Program-made: the position numbers and the translations under genes
Assembly: GCF_900156815.1 (NCBI RefSeq)
Contig: NZ_FTOT01000002.1
Span: 496,001-560,000, forward strand
Direction: 5' to 3'
DNA: 64,000 nt
DNA from: Gemmobacter megaterium
GTDB lineage: Bacteria > Pseudomonadota > Alphaproteobacteria > Rhodobacterales > Rhodobacteraceae
Shown: piece by piece, positions 1 through 9,515 of the stretch
How positions within the stretch are numbered: the stretch's first letter is position 1
Layout: every line of letters starts with the position of its first letter
Notes under the pieces: generated by a model
Databases searched by the model: none
The model's input: only the letters and a program-made list of their open reading frames with translations
Told to the model about the DNA's origin: nothing

Positions 1-681
1 TCCGACATCGGTCAGGGCAAGCGCGACCTGTCCGCAAAATGGATCATGCAGGCGGTAGAAGGCTCGCTGTCGCGTCTGCAAACCGATTATATCGACCTCT
101 ACCAAAGCCACTGGCCGGACACGACCGTCGCGCAAGAGGAAACGCTCGAAGCCTATGATCGGCTGATCACCGCAGGCAAGGTGCGCTGGATCGGCTGCTC
201 CAACTATGACGAGGCCTTGCTGACCGAGGCGCTGGCAGTATCAGAGGCAAAGGGTCTGCCGCGCTATCAGACCGTGCAGAACGAATACAATCTGTACAAC
301 CGCGGCGCCTATGAAGGCGCCGTCCAGCAAATCGTGCTGCGTGAAGGGCTGAGCCTGATCCCCTATTTCTCGCTCGCGTCGGGATTTCTGACCGGAAAGT
401 ACCGCAGCGCAGAGGATCTGGCCCAAAGCCAGCGCGGCAAGGGGGTCGAGAAATACCTGACCGACAAGGGCATGGCGATCCTTGCGGCACTGGACAAGGT
501 GGCAGCCAGCACCGGCGCAACCCAGGCCGAGGTTGCGCTGGCATGGGTCTCCGCACAGGCCGGCGTTGTGGGGCCGCTTGCCTCGGCCACCTCGGTCACA
601 CAGCTTGAAAGCCTGGCGCGCGGCGCAAGGCTGCACCTGGACGCCGACGATCTGGCGACACTGACAGCGGCGGGGGCCTGA
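1..681 (+). CDS. Aldo/keto reductase, 5' end outside the window
   Basis: The reading frame is open from the first base of the window, so the N-terminus is missing and only about 226 C-terminal residues are seen. The fragment carries the TIM-barrel core of the NADPH-dependent aldo/keto reductases: an IDLYQSHWPD segment with the active-site histidine, followed by GKVRWIGCSNY, which is typical of the AKR11/YghZ-like branch. Substrate cannot be told. It ends 22 bases before the VOC gene and is probably co-transcribed with it. The family call is firm and the specificity is open. Confidence 0.9.
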   Translation, partial: SDIGQGKRDLSAKWIMQAVEGSLSRLQTDYIDLYQSHWPDTTVAQEETLEAYDRLITAGKVRWIGCSNYDEALLTEALAVSEAKGLPRYQTVQNEYNLYNRGAYEGAVQQIVLREGLSLIPYFSLASGFLTGKYRSAEDLAQSQRGKGVEKYLTDKGMAILAALDKVAASTGATQAEVALAWVSAQAGVVGPLASATSVTQLESLARGARLHLDADDLATLTAAGA

Positions 682-703
682 CCCCGCCCGAAAGGGGGCC
701 GAC

Positions 704-1525
704 ATGGCAGGTCTGAGCATGGGGCGCGTTGCCCTTGTGGTGCGGGACATCGACAAGGTGGGCGCATGGTATGAACAGGCGGTCGGCCTGCACCTGCTGC
801 GGCGCGATGGGGAAACCGCATGGTATGGTGCGGGAGACACCGTGCTGCTGGAACTGCGCCGCGACACAGCGGCCCGGATGCGCGACCGGAACGAGGCGGG
901 GTTGTTCCATACCGCGTTCCTTTTGCCTGACCGGGCCAGTCTGGGCCAGTGGGTCGCCGATGCCGCTGCCCGTCAAACCCGCGTGGACGGCGCTGCGGAC
1001 CATCTGGTCAGCGAGACCCTCTATCTGACCGACCCCGAAGGCAACGGGGTGGAGATTTATGCCGACAGACCGCGCGAGGCCTGGACCCGCAGGGGCATAG
1101 AGGTGCAGATGGCCAGCGACCCGCTGGACATACCCGCCCTTGTGGCCAGCGCCGCGGGGAGAGAGGCATGGCAAGGCGTCCCCGATGGCACGGTCATCGG
1201 CCATGTCCACCTGCAAGCGGGGGCCATCCCCGACGCCGATGCGTTCTATTCCGGCGTGCTGGGCCTGGATCTGACAGCGCGCTATCCGGGCGCCAGCTTT
1301 TACGCGGCAGATGGCTACCACCACCATCTGGGCGCGAATATCTGGAACAGCCGGGGCGCCGCGCCGCGCAGCTTCCCCTCGACCGGGTTGGCAGAGGTCG
1401 AGATCCGTCTGGATGCCACGCGCGCCGCCGCTATCCGCGACCGGGCGACGGTGGCGACAGTGGGGGACAGGCTGATCCTGACCGATCCCTGGAACACCCC
1501 GATCTCACTGGTGACAGTGGGCTAG
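704..1525 (+). CDS. VOC family protein, two-domain glyoxalase/catechol-2,3-dioxygenase-like
   Basis: This 273-residue protein contains two vicinal-oxygen-chelate modules in tandem, about residues 1-125 and 150-270. The pattern resembles CatE-type extradiol dioxygenases: candidate metal ligands are the His in GLFHTAF, the Glu in GNGVEIYADR and the His in GHVHL, which opens the second module. AAGGGGGCC lies upstream of the ATG at 704; a second ATG at 719 is possible. It follows an aldo/keto reductase closely, which suggests a small catabolic or detoxification unit. The actual reaction cannot be read from the sequence. Confidence 0.85.
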   Translation: MAGLSMGRVALVVRDIDKVGAWYEQAVGLHLLRRDGETAWYGAGDTVLLELRRDTAARMRDRNEAGLFHTAFLLPDRASLGQWVADAAARQTRVDGAADHLVSETLYLTDPEGNGVEIYADRPREAWTRRGIEVQMASDPLDIPALVASAAGREAWQGVPDGTVIGHVHLQAGAIPDADAFYSGVLGLDLTARYPGASFYAADGYHHHLGANIWNSRGAAPRSFPSTGLAEVEIRLDATRAAAIRDRATVATVGDRLILTDPWNTPISLVTVG

Positions 1526-1738
1526 GCACGGCGGACAGGTCTGCAACAGACACCCACAGAAGACGCGCGCCTGACAGAATCGAACATGTCGTGGCCGGAT
1601 ATTGCGGCATGACGGGCTGCCCACCTGCCCTGCCTGTCCGAATCCAACTTGGGCGATCCACGCCAGCCGGGGCGCCCGGTCAGGCACGCCCCCGGCCATC
1701 GGGGCCGCTGCCGGGCACCGGCAACGGCCATGCAGGGC

Positions 1739-4700
1739 TCAACACGCGGCCAGCGCAGCCTTGGGCTGTGGCGTGCCGCCCTTGCGGAACAGGTCGAGCA
1801 GTTCCAGCCGACGGGCCGCCGCCTTTGTCGCATTGGCCTCTTTGACCGGGCCAAAGCCCCTGATGGTCAGTGGCAATTCCGCCAGCTCGCGCGCGACCCC
1901 AAGGCGATCTGGCGTAAGCCCTGCCAGAACCTCGGCCATGTCGCGTTCATACTCTGCAATCAGTGCACGCTCCATCCGCCGCTCGGAGGTCCGGCCGAAT
2001 ATGTCCAGCGGCCCGCCGCGCAGACCTTTCATCGCGGCCAGCACCCGGAACAGCGGCATGACCCAAGCACCAAATTCACGCTTTTTCGGCCGCCCGTCTG
2101 CATCGGTGCCGCCAAGGATCGGCGGCGCGAGATGAAAACGCGGTTTGAGATCGCCATCGAATTCGGCGCGCGCCTTGTCCATGGTGGACAGGTGCAGGCG
2201 GGCCACCTCGTATTCATCCTTGTAGGACAAGAGCTTGTGGTAGCCCTTGGCAACAGCCAGCCGCAGCGCGGGATCACCGATCCGGTCCAGCAGCGCCAGA
2301 TACCGCGCCGCCAGCGCATCGTTCTGATAGACGCGCAGATGATCCGCCCGGAACGTCACAGGATCCACCGGATCCGCCGCAACCTCGGGGTGCAGCAGAG
2401 CCGCCGCCTGATCGGGGTGGGCCACCGCCCAGCGGCCAATGTCAAAGGCGCGCAGGTTCGCCTCGACCCCGGCGCCATTCAACTCGACCGCCCTGCGGAT
2501 CGCGTCCAATGACAGCGGGACCAGCCCCTGTTGCCATGCCGCGCCGAACATCATCATGTTGGAAAAGATCGAGTCGCCCAGCACCACGCGCGCCAGTTCC
2601 GAGGCATCGAACAGCGCGATATTGCCAGCCAGCCGGGCCTGCAACGCCAGTTTCAGCCGGTCGGCGGGCAGGCGGAAATCGGGTTTGCGGGTGAATTCGC
2701 CGGTGACAATCTCGTGGCTGTTGACCACGGCCCCGGTGCGGCCTGTCGTCATCAGACCCAGCGTCTTGGCCCCGGCCGTCACCACCAGATCGCCGCCGAT
2801 CACGGCATCGGCCTCTCCCACGGCAACGCGGACGGCGGTGATATCCTCGGGCCGGTCTGCGATGCGGCAGTGAATGTGGACAGCGCCCCCCTTTTGCGCC
2901 AGCCCGGCCATTTCCATCATGCCGGCCCCCTTGCCATCGACATGGGCCGCCATGGCAATGATCGCCCCCACGGTGACAACCCCGGTGCCCCCGACGCCAG
3001 TGACAACGATGTTCCAGGTGCCATCAATCGCGGGCAGCTTTGGCAGCGGCAGATCCGGCAGATCCAGCGCCTTGGTCGCCTGCTTTTTCACCTTGGCGCC
3101 TTCCAGCGTGACAAAGCTGGGGCAGAACCCCTTTACGCAGGAAAAGTCCTTGTTGCACGACGATTGGTCAATGGCGCGCTTGCGGCCAAGTTCGGTTTCT
3201 ACTGGAACCAGCGACACGCAATTCGACTGAACGCCGCAGTCGCCGCAGCCTTCGCAGACATCGGTGTTGATGAAGACGCGCTTGTCAGGGTCGGGGAAGG
3301 CGCCGCGCTTGCGGCGCCGACGCTTTTCGGCGGCACATGTCTGGACATAGACGATGGCAGACACGCCGGTGATCTCTGCCATCTCCCTCTGGACGGCCAT
3401 AAGTTCGTCGCGCAGGCGGAACGTGATGCCGGGCGGAAAGGAGGTCAGGTCCAGCCCCTCTTTCGGGTCATGGACCACGACAATGGACTTCACCCCCATC
3501 GCCTGCACCTCGCGCACGATCTGCTGCGCGGTCAGGCCACCTTCGTTCGGCTGGCCGCCGGTCATGGCGACGGCATCGTTGAACAGGATCTTGTAGGTGA
3601 TGTTGGTTCCCGCAGCGACCGCCGCGCGGATGGCGAGCGAGCCAGAGTGGTTGTACGTGCCGTCGCCCAGATTCTGGAACACATGGCCGCGCGTGGAGAA
3701 CGGCGCCTCCCCCACCCAGTTGGCCCCTTCGCCCCCCATCTGGGTAAAGCCGGTGGTCTCGCGGTCCATCCACTGCACCATGTAGTGACAGCCAATCCCC
3801 GCATAGGCCCGGCTGCCATCGGGCACGCGGGTCGAGGTGTTATGCGGGCATCCCGAACAGAACCAGGGGGTGCGCGCCGCGATCTCGGGCGCGTTGTCGG
3901 CGCGGCGGGTTTCCACGAGCCGCGCCAGCGCGCTCCGGATACGGTCGGTGCCGCGCCCTTCCTCGATCAGGATGTCGCCCAGACGTTCGGCAATCAGAAT
4001 CGGGTCCAGCGCATAGCGGGTGGGGAACAATTCCACCCGGCGGCCATTCTCCCATGTGTCGCCCTTGTGCCAGCCATAGACGCGACGGCCGCGACGGTCG
4101 TCGAACAGCGCCTCCTTGACCTGCACTTCGATCAGCTTGCGCTTTTCTTCGACGACAATGACCAGATCCAGCCCCTCGGCCCAGTCGTGAAAGGTTTCCA
4201 TATCCAGCGGGAAGGGCTGGCCCACCTTGTAGGTGGTGATGCCCAGCCGCTCTGCCTCGGCCTCATCAATGCCCAGCAGGTGCAGGCCATGGACCAGATC
4301 CAGCCAGTTCTTGCCTGCGGCCACCATGCCGATCCTTGCGCCCGGCTTGCCCCAGACACGCTTGTCCATACCATTGGCGCGGGCAAAGGCTTCGGCGGCA
4401 AACCGCTTGAAGTCGATCATCCGCGCCTCTTGCGCCACGGGCGTATCGGCAAGGCGGATGTTCAGCCCCCCAGGGGGCATGGCAAAGTCGGGGAGGACGA
4501 ACTGCATCCGGTCGGGGCGGCCATCGACGACGGCGGTGGCCTCGATCGTGTCCTTCATGGTCTTGAGACCCACCCAGACACCGGCAAAGCGTGACAGCGC
4601 CCAGCCATATAGCCCGTAATCCAGAATTTCCTGCACCCCCGCAGGCGAGACCACGGGCATGTAGGCATCGACCATCGCCCAGTCGGACTGGTGCAGCGTG

Positions 4701-5161
4701 GTCGAGCTTTCGCCGGTATGGTCATCGCCCATCGCCATCAGCACCCCGCCATGGGGCGAGGTTCCGGCCATGTTGGCGTGGCGCATCACATCGCCCGAAC
4801 GGTCCACACCGGGGCCCTTGCCATACCACAGGGCAAAGACGCCATCATGCTTGCCTTCGCCGCGCAGTTCCGCCTGCTGGCTGCCCCAGACAGCCGTGGC
4901 CGCCAGATCCTCGTTGAGACCCGGCTGGAACAGGATGTCATTGGCCTTGAGCAGCTTGTCGGACCGCGTCATCTGCTGGTCCACCCCGCCAAGCGGAGAG
5001 CCGCGATACCCGGTCACATACCCTGCGGTGTTCAGCCCGGCGGCCGCGTCGCGCGCCTTTTGCATCAGCATCAGCCGCACCAGCGCCTGGGTGCCGTTCA
5101 ACAATACGGGCGATTTCTTCAGATCAAAACGGTCGTTCAGAGACACATCCTGCCTGCTCAT
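1739..5161 (-). CDS. Indolepyruvate:ferredoxin oxidoreductase, fused alpha-gamma type
   Basis: This 1140-residue enzyme oxidatively decarboxylates aryl-pyruvates such as indolepyruvate to the acyl-CoA and passes the electrons to ferredoxin. The N-terminal half holds the thiamine diphosphate domains, residues about 635-690 hold cysteine clusters (CEGCGDC and further Cys) for 4Fe-4S centres, and GVGGTGVVTVG near residue 718 opens the gamma domain. The start was placed at 5161 because GGGGAGGTG precedes it; an ATG at 5188 would add nine residues. The gene is divergent from a LysR regulator with a perfect inverted repeat between them. It is a single fused polypeptide instead of separate IorA and IorB. 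Confidence 0.93.
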   Translation of the reverse strand: MSRQDVSLNDRFDLKKSPVLLNGTQALVRLMLMQKARDAAAGLNTAGYVTGYRGSPLGGVDQQMTRSDKLLKANDILFQPGLNEDLAATAVWGSQQAELRGEGKHDGVFALWYGKGPGVDRSGDVMRHANMAGTSPHGGVLMAMGDDHTGESSTTLHQSDWAMVDAYMPVVSPAGVQEILDYGLYGWALSRFAGVWVGLKTMKDTIEATAVVDGRPDRMQFVLPDFAMPPGGLNIRLADTPVAQEARMIDFKRFAAEAFARANGMDKRVWGKPGARIGMVAAGKNWLDLVHGLHLLGIDEAEAERLGITTYKVGQPFPLDMETFHDWAEGLDLVIVVEEKRKLIEVQVKEALFDDRRGRRVYGWHKGDTWENGRRVELFPTRYALDPILIAERLGDILIEEGRGTDRIRSALARLVETRRADNAPEIAARTPWFCSGCPHNTSTRVPDGSRAYAGIGCHYMVQWMDRETTGFTQMGGEGANWVGEAPFSTRGHVFQNLGDGTYNHSGSLAIRAAVAAGTNITYKILFNDAVAMTGGQPNEGGLTAQQIVREVQAMGVKSIVVVHDPKEGLDLTSFPPGITFRLRDELMAVQREMAEITGVSAIVYVQTCAAEKRRRRKRGAFPDPDKRVFINTDVCEGCGDCGVQSNCVSLVPVETELGRKRAIDQSSCNKDFSCVKGFCPSFVTLEGAKVKKQATKALDLPDLPLPKLPAIDGTWNIVVTGVGGTGVVTVGAIIAMAAHVDGKGAGMMEMAGLAQKGGAVHIHCRIADRPEDITAVRVAVGEADAVIGGDLVVTAGAKTLGLMTTGRTGAVVNSHEIVTGEFTRKPDFRLPADRLKLALQARLAGNIALFDASELARVVLGDSIFSNMMMFGAAWQQGLVPLSLDAIRRAVELNGAGVEANLRAFDIGRWAVAHPDQAAALLHPEVAADPVDPVTFRADHLRVYQNDALAARYLALLDRIGDPALRLAVAKGYHKLLSYKDEYEVARLHLSTMDKARAEFDGDLKPRFHLAPPILGGTDADGRPKKREFGAWVMPLFRVLAAMKGLRGGPLDIFGRTSERRMERALIAEYERDMAEVLAGLTPDRLGVARELAELPLTIRGFGPVKEANATKAAARRLELLDLFRKGGTPQPKAALAAC

Positions 5162-5200
5162 CGGGCACCTCCCCTGCGGTCCGAGCAATTTTCACCATAA

Positions 5201-5221
5201 TAGGTCAAAAAAGCTGACCTA
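5201..5221. promoter_or_regulatory. LysR-type operator between ior and lysR
   Basis: TAGGTCA and TGACCTA form a perfect 7-base inverted repeat separated by seven bases, which contains the T-N11-A core of LysR-family boxes. It sits 40 bases upstream of the oxidoreductase start and about 100 bases upstream of the divergent lysR start, the usual place for such an operator. Confidence 0.7.
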
Positions 5222-5318
5222 CAAAGCGGAAATTTCATCCCGCTTTCATTTGCAATCGTTATGGCTCGCGCATATCTGTCATGCGTCTGGCGCGGATCTG
5301 GAGACACAAAGTTACATC

Positions 5319-6212
5319 ATGGACTGGGACAAACTGCGAATCTTTCATGCGGTGGCCGATGCTGGCAGCCTCACCCATGCGGGCGAGTCGCTGCACCTGT
5401 CGCAATCTGCCGTCAGCCGCCAGATTCGCGCGCTGGAGGAATCGCTTTCGGCGACCCTGTTCCACCGCCATGCCCGCGGGCTGATTCTCACCGAACAGGG
5501 CGAACTGCTGTTCGAGGCGACCAACGCCATGGCCAAGCGGCTGGATTCTGCGGCAGCGCGAATCCGCGACAGCGAGGATGAAGTTTTCGGCGAATTGCGC
5601 GTCACCACCACCACCGGCTTTGGCACCATGTGGCTGGCCCCGCGCCTTGCGACGCTTTACCAGCAGTACCCCGACCTGCGCATCGACCTGATGCTGGAAG
5701 AGCGCGTTCTGGACCTGCCCATGCGAGAGGCCGATGTCGCCATTCGCATGAAGGAACCCAGCCAGGCCGACCTGATCCGCAAGCGGCTCATGGTCATTCG
5801 GATGCAGATGTTCGCAAGCCCGCAGTATCTGGACGAGCGGGGGCGCCCCAAAACCCTGTCGGATTTGCGCAATCACCGCATCATCTGCCAGCAAACCGGC
5901 GCGGCACAGGTCGCCGCAGGGGCGCGGATGGTTCAGGAAGTTCTGGCGCACGAACCGGGTTCGACGCTGAAGGTGAACAACTACTTCGGGGTGCTGCAAG
6001 GTGTTCTGAACAATCTGGGCATAGGCATTCTGCCCGCCTATCTGACACCGGATTTTCCGCATCTGGAACGAGTCTTGCCCGACGTCGAATCAGAGGATGT
6101 GCCGGTCTTTCTCGCCTATCCCGAGGAACTGCGGCAATCGAAACGCGTGGCGGCCTTCCGCGATTTCATCATGGATGAGGTCATCGCCCACCGGCGCAGC
6201 GTTCGGGAGTGA
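5319..6212 (+). CDS. LysR family transcriptional regulator
   Basis: The 297-residue product has an N-terminal winged helix-turn-helix of the LysR type (MDWDKLRIFHAVADAGSL, with SQSAVSRQIRALE as recognition region, residues 1-65) and a C-terminal effector-binding domain of the type-2 periplasmic-binding fold. The frame is open far upstream, but homology begins at the ATG at 5319, which lies just after the intergenic operator. Divergent orientation suggests that it controls the indolepyruvate oxidoreductase and itself, perhaps with an aryl-pyruvate or aromatic amino acid as effector. That effector is inferred from context only. Confidence 0.92.
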   Translation: MDWDKLRIFHAVADAGSLTHAGESLHLSQSAVSRQIRALEESLSATLFHRHARGLILTEQGELLFEATNAMAKRLDSAAARIRDSEDEVFGELRVTTTTGFGTMWLAPRLATLYQQYPDLRIDLMLEERVLDLPMREADVAIRMKEPSQADLIRKRLMVIRMQMFASPQYLDERGRPKTLSDLRNHRIICQQTGAAQVAAGARMVQEVLAHEPGSTLKVNNYFGVLQGVLNNLGIGILPAYLTPDFPHLERVLPDVESEDVPVFLAYPEELRQSKRVAAFRDFIMDEVIAHRRSVRE

Positions 6213-6338
6213 TCTTTCTGCGCCTGCAAACATTGCTGCGCCTGCACAAATTGCAGGTGCGACAAGAACTTGCACAGAATTCAGGCAAGACATGCACAAG
6301 GCACATATCGGCCATGCTGCGCCTGCGGCGACTTAACG

Positions 6339-6367
6339 CTTGAACGAGGCCGCACCGCCCCCTAAAT
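6339..6367 (+). promoter_or_regulatory. RpoH-like promoter of a putative small RNA
   Basis: CTTGAA at 6339-6344 is followed after 13 bases by CCCCCTAAAT, close to the heat-shock sigma factor pattern (CTTGAA, then CCCCAT with a spacer of 11-15). A strong terminator lies about 80 bases downstream with no open frame between. Confidence 0.5.
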
Positions 6368-6373
6368 GCTGTC

Positions 6374-6455
6374 TCGAGGGCAGTGATTGAGTTTCTCTTA
6401 CTGTCCTTTACCTCCCTGTTGGACTTCGGCCGAGCGAAAGCTCGGCCTTTTTTTT
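6374..6455 (+). ncRNA. Putative trans-acting small RNA of about 80 nt
   Basis: The interval contains no gene. It begins just after an RpoH-like promoter and ends in a textbook intrinsic terminator. A first stem pairs GGGCAGT (6378-6384) with ACTGTCC (6400-6406). Then comes a single-stranded stretch with CCTCCC (6411-6416), which could pair with ribosome binding sites, and then the terminator. This is the architecture of Hfq-type regulatory RNAs. RpoH-dependent sRNAs of similar size are known from Rhodobacter sphaeroides; identity with one of them cannot be claimed from this sequence. The rest of the 6213-6640 gap holds only a repeated CTGCGCCTGC motif and the purL leader. Confidence 0.5.
6428..6455 (+). 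terminator. Strong rho-independent terminator
   Basis: GGCCGAGC and GCTCGGCC form a perfect 8-bp stem closed by a GAAA tetraloop and followed by eight T residues. It lies 216 bases after the lysR stop and 185 bases before purL, and fits best as the end of the putative small RNA. Confidence 0.88.
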
Positions 6456-6640
6456 GGCGATGCGCCTGACTGCTCCAAGTTTGGGCGCAAACATTGGCCG
6501 ACGCCCCGATCTGCGGCAAAGTCTGCACCCCGGCTGCACGAAAAATCCCTGCCGCGCGCCCTTGCCATGCTGCGGATGCTTCCCCTTTGGCCCCTTGTGC
6601 CGTAAGAGGCGCGGCAACGCCGCTTATGGGAGTTGCTGCC

Positions 6641-8806
6641 ATGTCCGAACCCGAGATCACACCCGACCTGGTGGCCGCCCACGGGATCAAGCCGGACGAA
6701 TGGGACAGGTTGCTGGGCATCATCGGTCGCCAGCCGACATTCACCGAGCTTGGCATCTTTTCGGCCATGTGGAACGAGCATTGTTCCTACAAGTCGTCCA
6801 AACGCTGGCTGCGCACCCTGCCCACCACCGGGCCTCAGGTGATCTGCGGTCCGGGCGAAAATGCGGGCGTGGTGGATATTGGCGATGGCCAGGCGGTCAT
6901 CTTCAAGATGGAAAGCCACAACCACCCCAGCTACATCGAACCGCATCAGGGCGCGGCCACCGGCGTGGGTGGCATCCTGCGCGACGTGTTCACCATGGGC
7001 GCCCGCCCGATTGCCGCGATGAACGCGCTGTCCTTCGGCCTGCCCAGCCACCCCAAGACCGCGCATCTGGTCAAGGGCGTGGTCGAAGGCATCGGCAGCT
7101 ATGGCAACGCGTTTGGCGTGCCCACCGTCGGCGGCGAAGTGCGCTTTCATGCGGCCTATAACGGCAACTGCCTGGTCAATGCCTTTGCCGCCGGTCTGGC
7201 CGATGCCGACAAGATCTTCTATTCCAAGGCCAGCGGCGTGGGTATGCCCGTCGTCTACCTTGGCGCCAAGACAGGCCGCGATGGCGTCGGCGGCGCCACC
7301 ATGGCATCCGCCGAATTCGACGACACGATCGAGGAAAAGCGCCCCACCGTTCAGGTCGGCGACCCGTTCACCGAAAAGCGTCTGCTGGAGGCCTGCCTGG
7401 AACTGATGGCCTCTGGCGCCGTGATCTCTATTCAGGACATGGGCGCCGCTGGGTTGACCTGTTCGGCGGTGGAGATGGGCGACAAGGGCGGGCTGGGCAT
7501 CAAGCTGCAACTGGACCACGTGCCCCAGCGCGAACGCGGCATGAACGCCTATGAGATGATGCTGTCCGAAAGCCAGGAGCGGATGCTCATGGTGCTGAAG
7601 CCGGAAAAAGAGGCCGAAGCGCGGGCGATCTTTGTCAAATGGGATCTGGATTTCGCCATTGTGGGCGAAACCATCCCCGAGGATCGATTCCTGATCCTGC
7701 ACGGCAACGAGATAAAAGCCGACCTGCCGCTGTCCAAACTGTCGTCCAGCGCGCCGGAATATGACCGGCCCTGGGTGGAAACACCGGCCGCCGCGCCGCT
7801 GGGTCCGATCCCCAAGGCTGACCCGATGGATGCGCTCAAGGCGCTGATCACCTCGCCCAGCTACGCGCACAAGGGCTGGGTCTGGGAACAGTATGACAGC
7901 CAGGTCGGCGCCGACACGCTGGTCACTCCGGGCCTGCCTGCTGGCGTGGTGCGCGTGCATGGAACCGGCAAGGCGCTGGCCTTTACCAGCGACGTGACGC
8001 CCCGCTATGTCAAGGCCAACCCGTTCGAGGGCGGCAAGCAGGCAGTGGCCGAAGCCTATCGCAACCTGACCGCCATGGGCGCCCTGCCGCTGGCCAGCAC
8101 CGACAACCTGAACTTCGGCAATCCCGAAAAGCCAGAGATCATGGGCCAGTTCGTCGGCGCCATCAAAGGCATCGGGGCCGCCGTCGCCGCGCTGGACATG
8201 CCGATCGTGTCGGGCAACGTCTCGCTTTATAACGAAACCGATGGCCAGCCCATCCTGCCCACCCCCACCATCGGCGCTGTCGGCTTGCTGGCCAGCCTGG
8301 ACGAGTTGATCGCAGGCAAACCCGACACCGGCGACGTGGCCCTGATGGTCGGCGCCTGCCACGGCCACCTTGGCCAGTCGGCCTTGCTGGCGGAATTCTG
8401 GGGCCGCGAGGATGGGGATGCGCCTGCGGTGGATCTTGCAGCAGAGCGGCGCAACGGGGACTTCCTGCGGGCCAATCGCGCGCTGATCCGCGCCGCGACC
8501 GATCTGTCCGACGGTGGATTGGCGCTGGCCGCATTCGAAATGGCGGAGGATGCGGGCGTTGGCGTCGCGTTGGACGATGGCGCCCTGCCCTGGCTGTTCG
8601 GCGAGGATCAGGCGCGCTATCTGGTCGCCTGCACGGTGGAAGACGCCAAGGCGCTCATTGACGCGGCATCGGCGGCGGGCGTGCCTGTGCAGCCGGTCGG
8701 ACGATTTGGTGGCGGCTACATGCGCATGGGCAATGCCGAAGCCCCGCTGACAGAACTGTCGCGCCTCTATCGCAGCGCCTTTGCCACCGCGATCGGCGAC
8801 GTCTGA
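6641..8806 (+). CDS. purL: Phosphoribosylformylglycinamidine synthase subunit PurL
   Basis: This is the 721-residue synthetase subunit of the fourth step of purine synthesis, which converts FGAR to FGAM with ATP and ammonia supplied by PurQ. The length matches the small PurL that works with PurS and Pur[12 protein letters not shown] at residues 44-54 and the glycine-rich AIR-synthase-type ATP sites are present in both halves. The start at 6641 has GGAG nine bases upstream and matches the family N-terminus; an in-frame ATG at 6626 is less likely. purS and purQ are not adjacent. A small RNA or leader transcript ends just upstream. Confidence 0.97.
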   Translation: MSEPEITPDLVAAHGIKPDEWDRLLGIIGRQPTFTELGIFSAMWNEHCSYKSSKRWLRTLPTTGPQVICGPGENAGVVDIGDGQAVIFKMESHNHPSYIEPHQGAATGVGGILRDVFTMGARPIAAMNALSFGLPSHPKTAHLVKGVVEGIGSYGNAFGVPTVGGEVRFHAAYNGNCLVNAFAAGLADADKIFYSKASGVGMPVVYLGAKTGRDGVGGATMASAEFDDTIEEKRPTVQVGDPFTEKRLLEACLELMASGAVISIQDMGAAGLTCSAVEMGDKGGLGIKLQLDHVPQRERGMNAYEMMLSESQERMLMVLKPEKEAEARAIFVKWDLDFAIVGETIPEDRFLILHGNEIKADLPLSKLSSSAPEYDRPWVETPAAAPLGPIPKADPMDALKALITSPSYAHKGWVWEQYDSQVGADTLVTPGLPAGVVRVHGTGKALAFTSDVTPRYVKANPFEGGKQAVAEAYRNLTAMGALPLASTDNLNFGNPEKPEIMGQFVGAIKGIGAAVAALDMPIVSGNVSLYNETDGQPILPTPTIGAVGLLASLDELIAGKPDTGDVALMVGACHGHLGQSALLAEFWGREDGDAPAVDLAAERRNGDFLRANRALIRAATDLSDGGLALAAFEMAEDAGVGVALDDGALPWLFGEDQARYLVACTVEDAKALIDAASAAGVPVQPVGRFGGGYMRMGNAEAPLTELSRLYRSAFATAIGDV

Positions 8807-8809
8807 CGC

Positions 8810-8859
8810 AGCCTGCCCAGAACAGGCTCTGACTGGCCGCTGCCCGTGACGGCGGCCAG
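8810..8859. terminator. Tandem hairpins after purL
   Basis: AGCCTG/CAGGCT (8810-8828) and the perfect 8-bp CTGGCCGC/GCGGCCAG (8833-8859) stand directly behind the purL stop. There is no T-run, so termination may need Rho. The remaining gap to 9099 holds no convincing gene. Confidence 0.4.
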
Positions 8860-9099
8860 AACGATCCTGGCGCGCTCAAGGGCTGACGCCATCAATATCG
8901 CCCCAGGCTGTCGCGCCAGCGCCGGGAACGCAATGATCCGCACCCGGAATCGCACCGCATCCCTGCCGGGCCGAATGCTGCAAGCCCCTGGCCAAAACCG
9001 CCTCGGATGCGGGCAACGATGCCCCCCCTGAACACGGGCATTGCCCCAATGCCCTTATTTTGACTAAGGTGGCCTCATCTTCTGACACGAGGTGATAGC

Positions 9100-9456
9100 A
9101 TGAAACGCGTTCTTCTGGCCTGTGCAACGGCCCTTTTTGCCACTCCGGTCTTTGCTGCGGGCTGGACAGTCGATGATCTTGGATCGATGGCAGAACGATC
9201 CGCCTGCATGACGCGGGCAGAAGCCACGATGAAGAAATACTTCGCGCAGCATGGCGGCAAGGAAAGCATCGGCAAAAGCGAATGGACGCTGGGCGGCTAT
9301 GGGTTGCGCGGCTCGGTCGTCAACGGCCTGATCATCTGCCCGATCGAGGCGGGCCTTGTTGCGCCATTTCTGATTGTACACAACACAGACAGCGACAATG
9401 ACGCGCGCAAGATCGTTGCCGACCGGCTCAAGGCGATCTGGCAAGCGCAGCCCTGA
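9100..9456 (+). CDS. Small secreted protein of unknown function
   Basis: The 118-residue product begins with a clear signal peptide (MKRVLLACATALFATPVFAA, cleavage after about residue 20). The mature part is about 98 residues and contains two cysteines, one near residue 36 and one in the LIICPIEAG segment, which could form a disulphide in the periplasm. I do not recognise a named family. GAGGTG precedes the ATG. It stands alone between purL and the NYN gene in the same direction. Confidence 0.75.
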   Translation: MKRVLLACATALFATPVFAAGWTVDDLGSMAERSACMTRAEATMKKYFAQHGGKESIGKSEWTLGGYGLRGSVVNGLIICPIEAGLVAPFLIVHNTDSDNDARKIVADRLKAIWQAQP

Positions 9457-9515
9457 TCCGGCTTCCAGCGCGGGGCAATTTCGGGCACAAGGGCGATCAA
9501 ATCGAAGGAAGTCTC

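Noticed and set aside
2531-4594. A 687-codon plus-strand open frame
   Set aside because: It is antisense to the indolepyruvate oxidoreductase and arises from the high GC bias at third codon positions; it has no ribosome binding site or protein-like motifs.
6398-8368. A 656-codon minus-strand open frame
   Set aside because: It is the shadow of purL and of the small RNA region.
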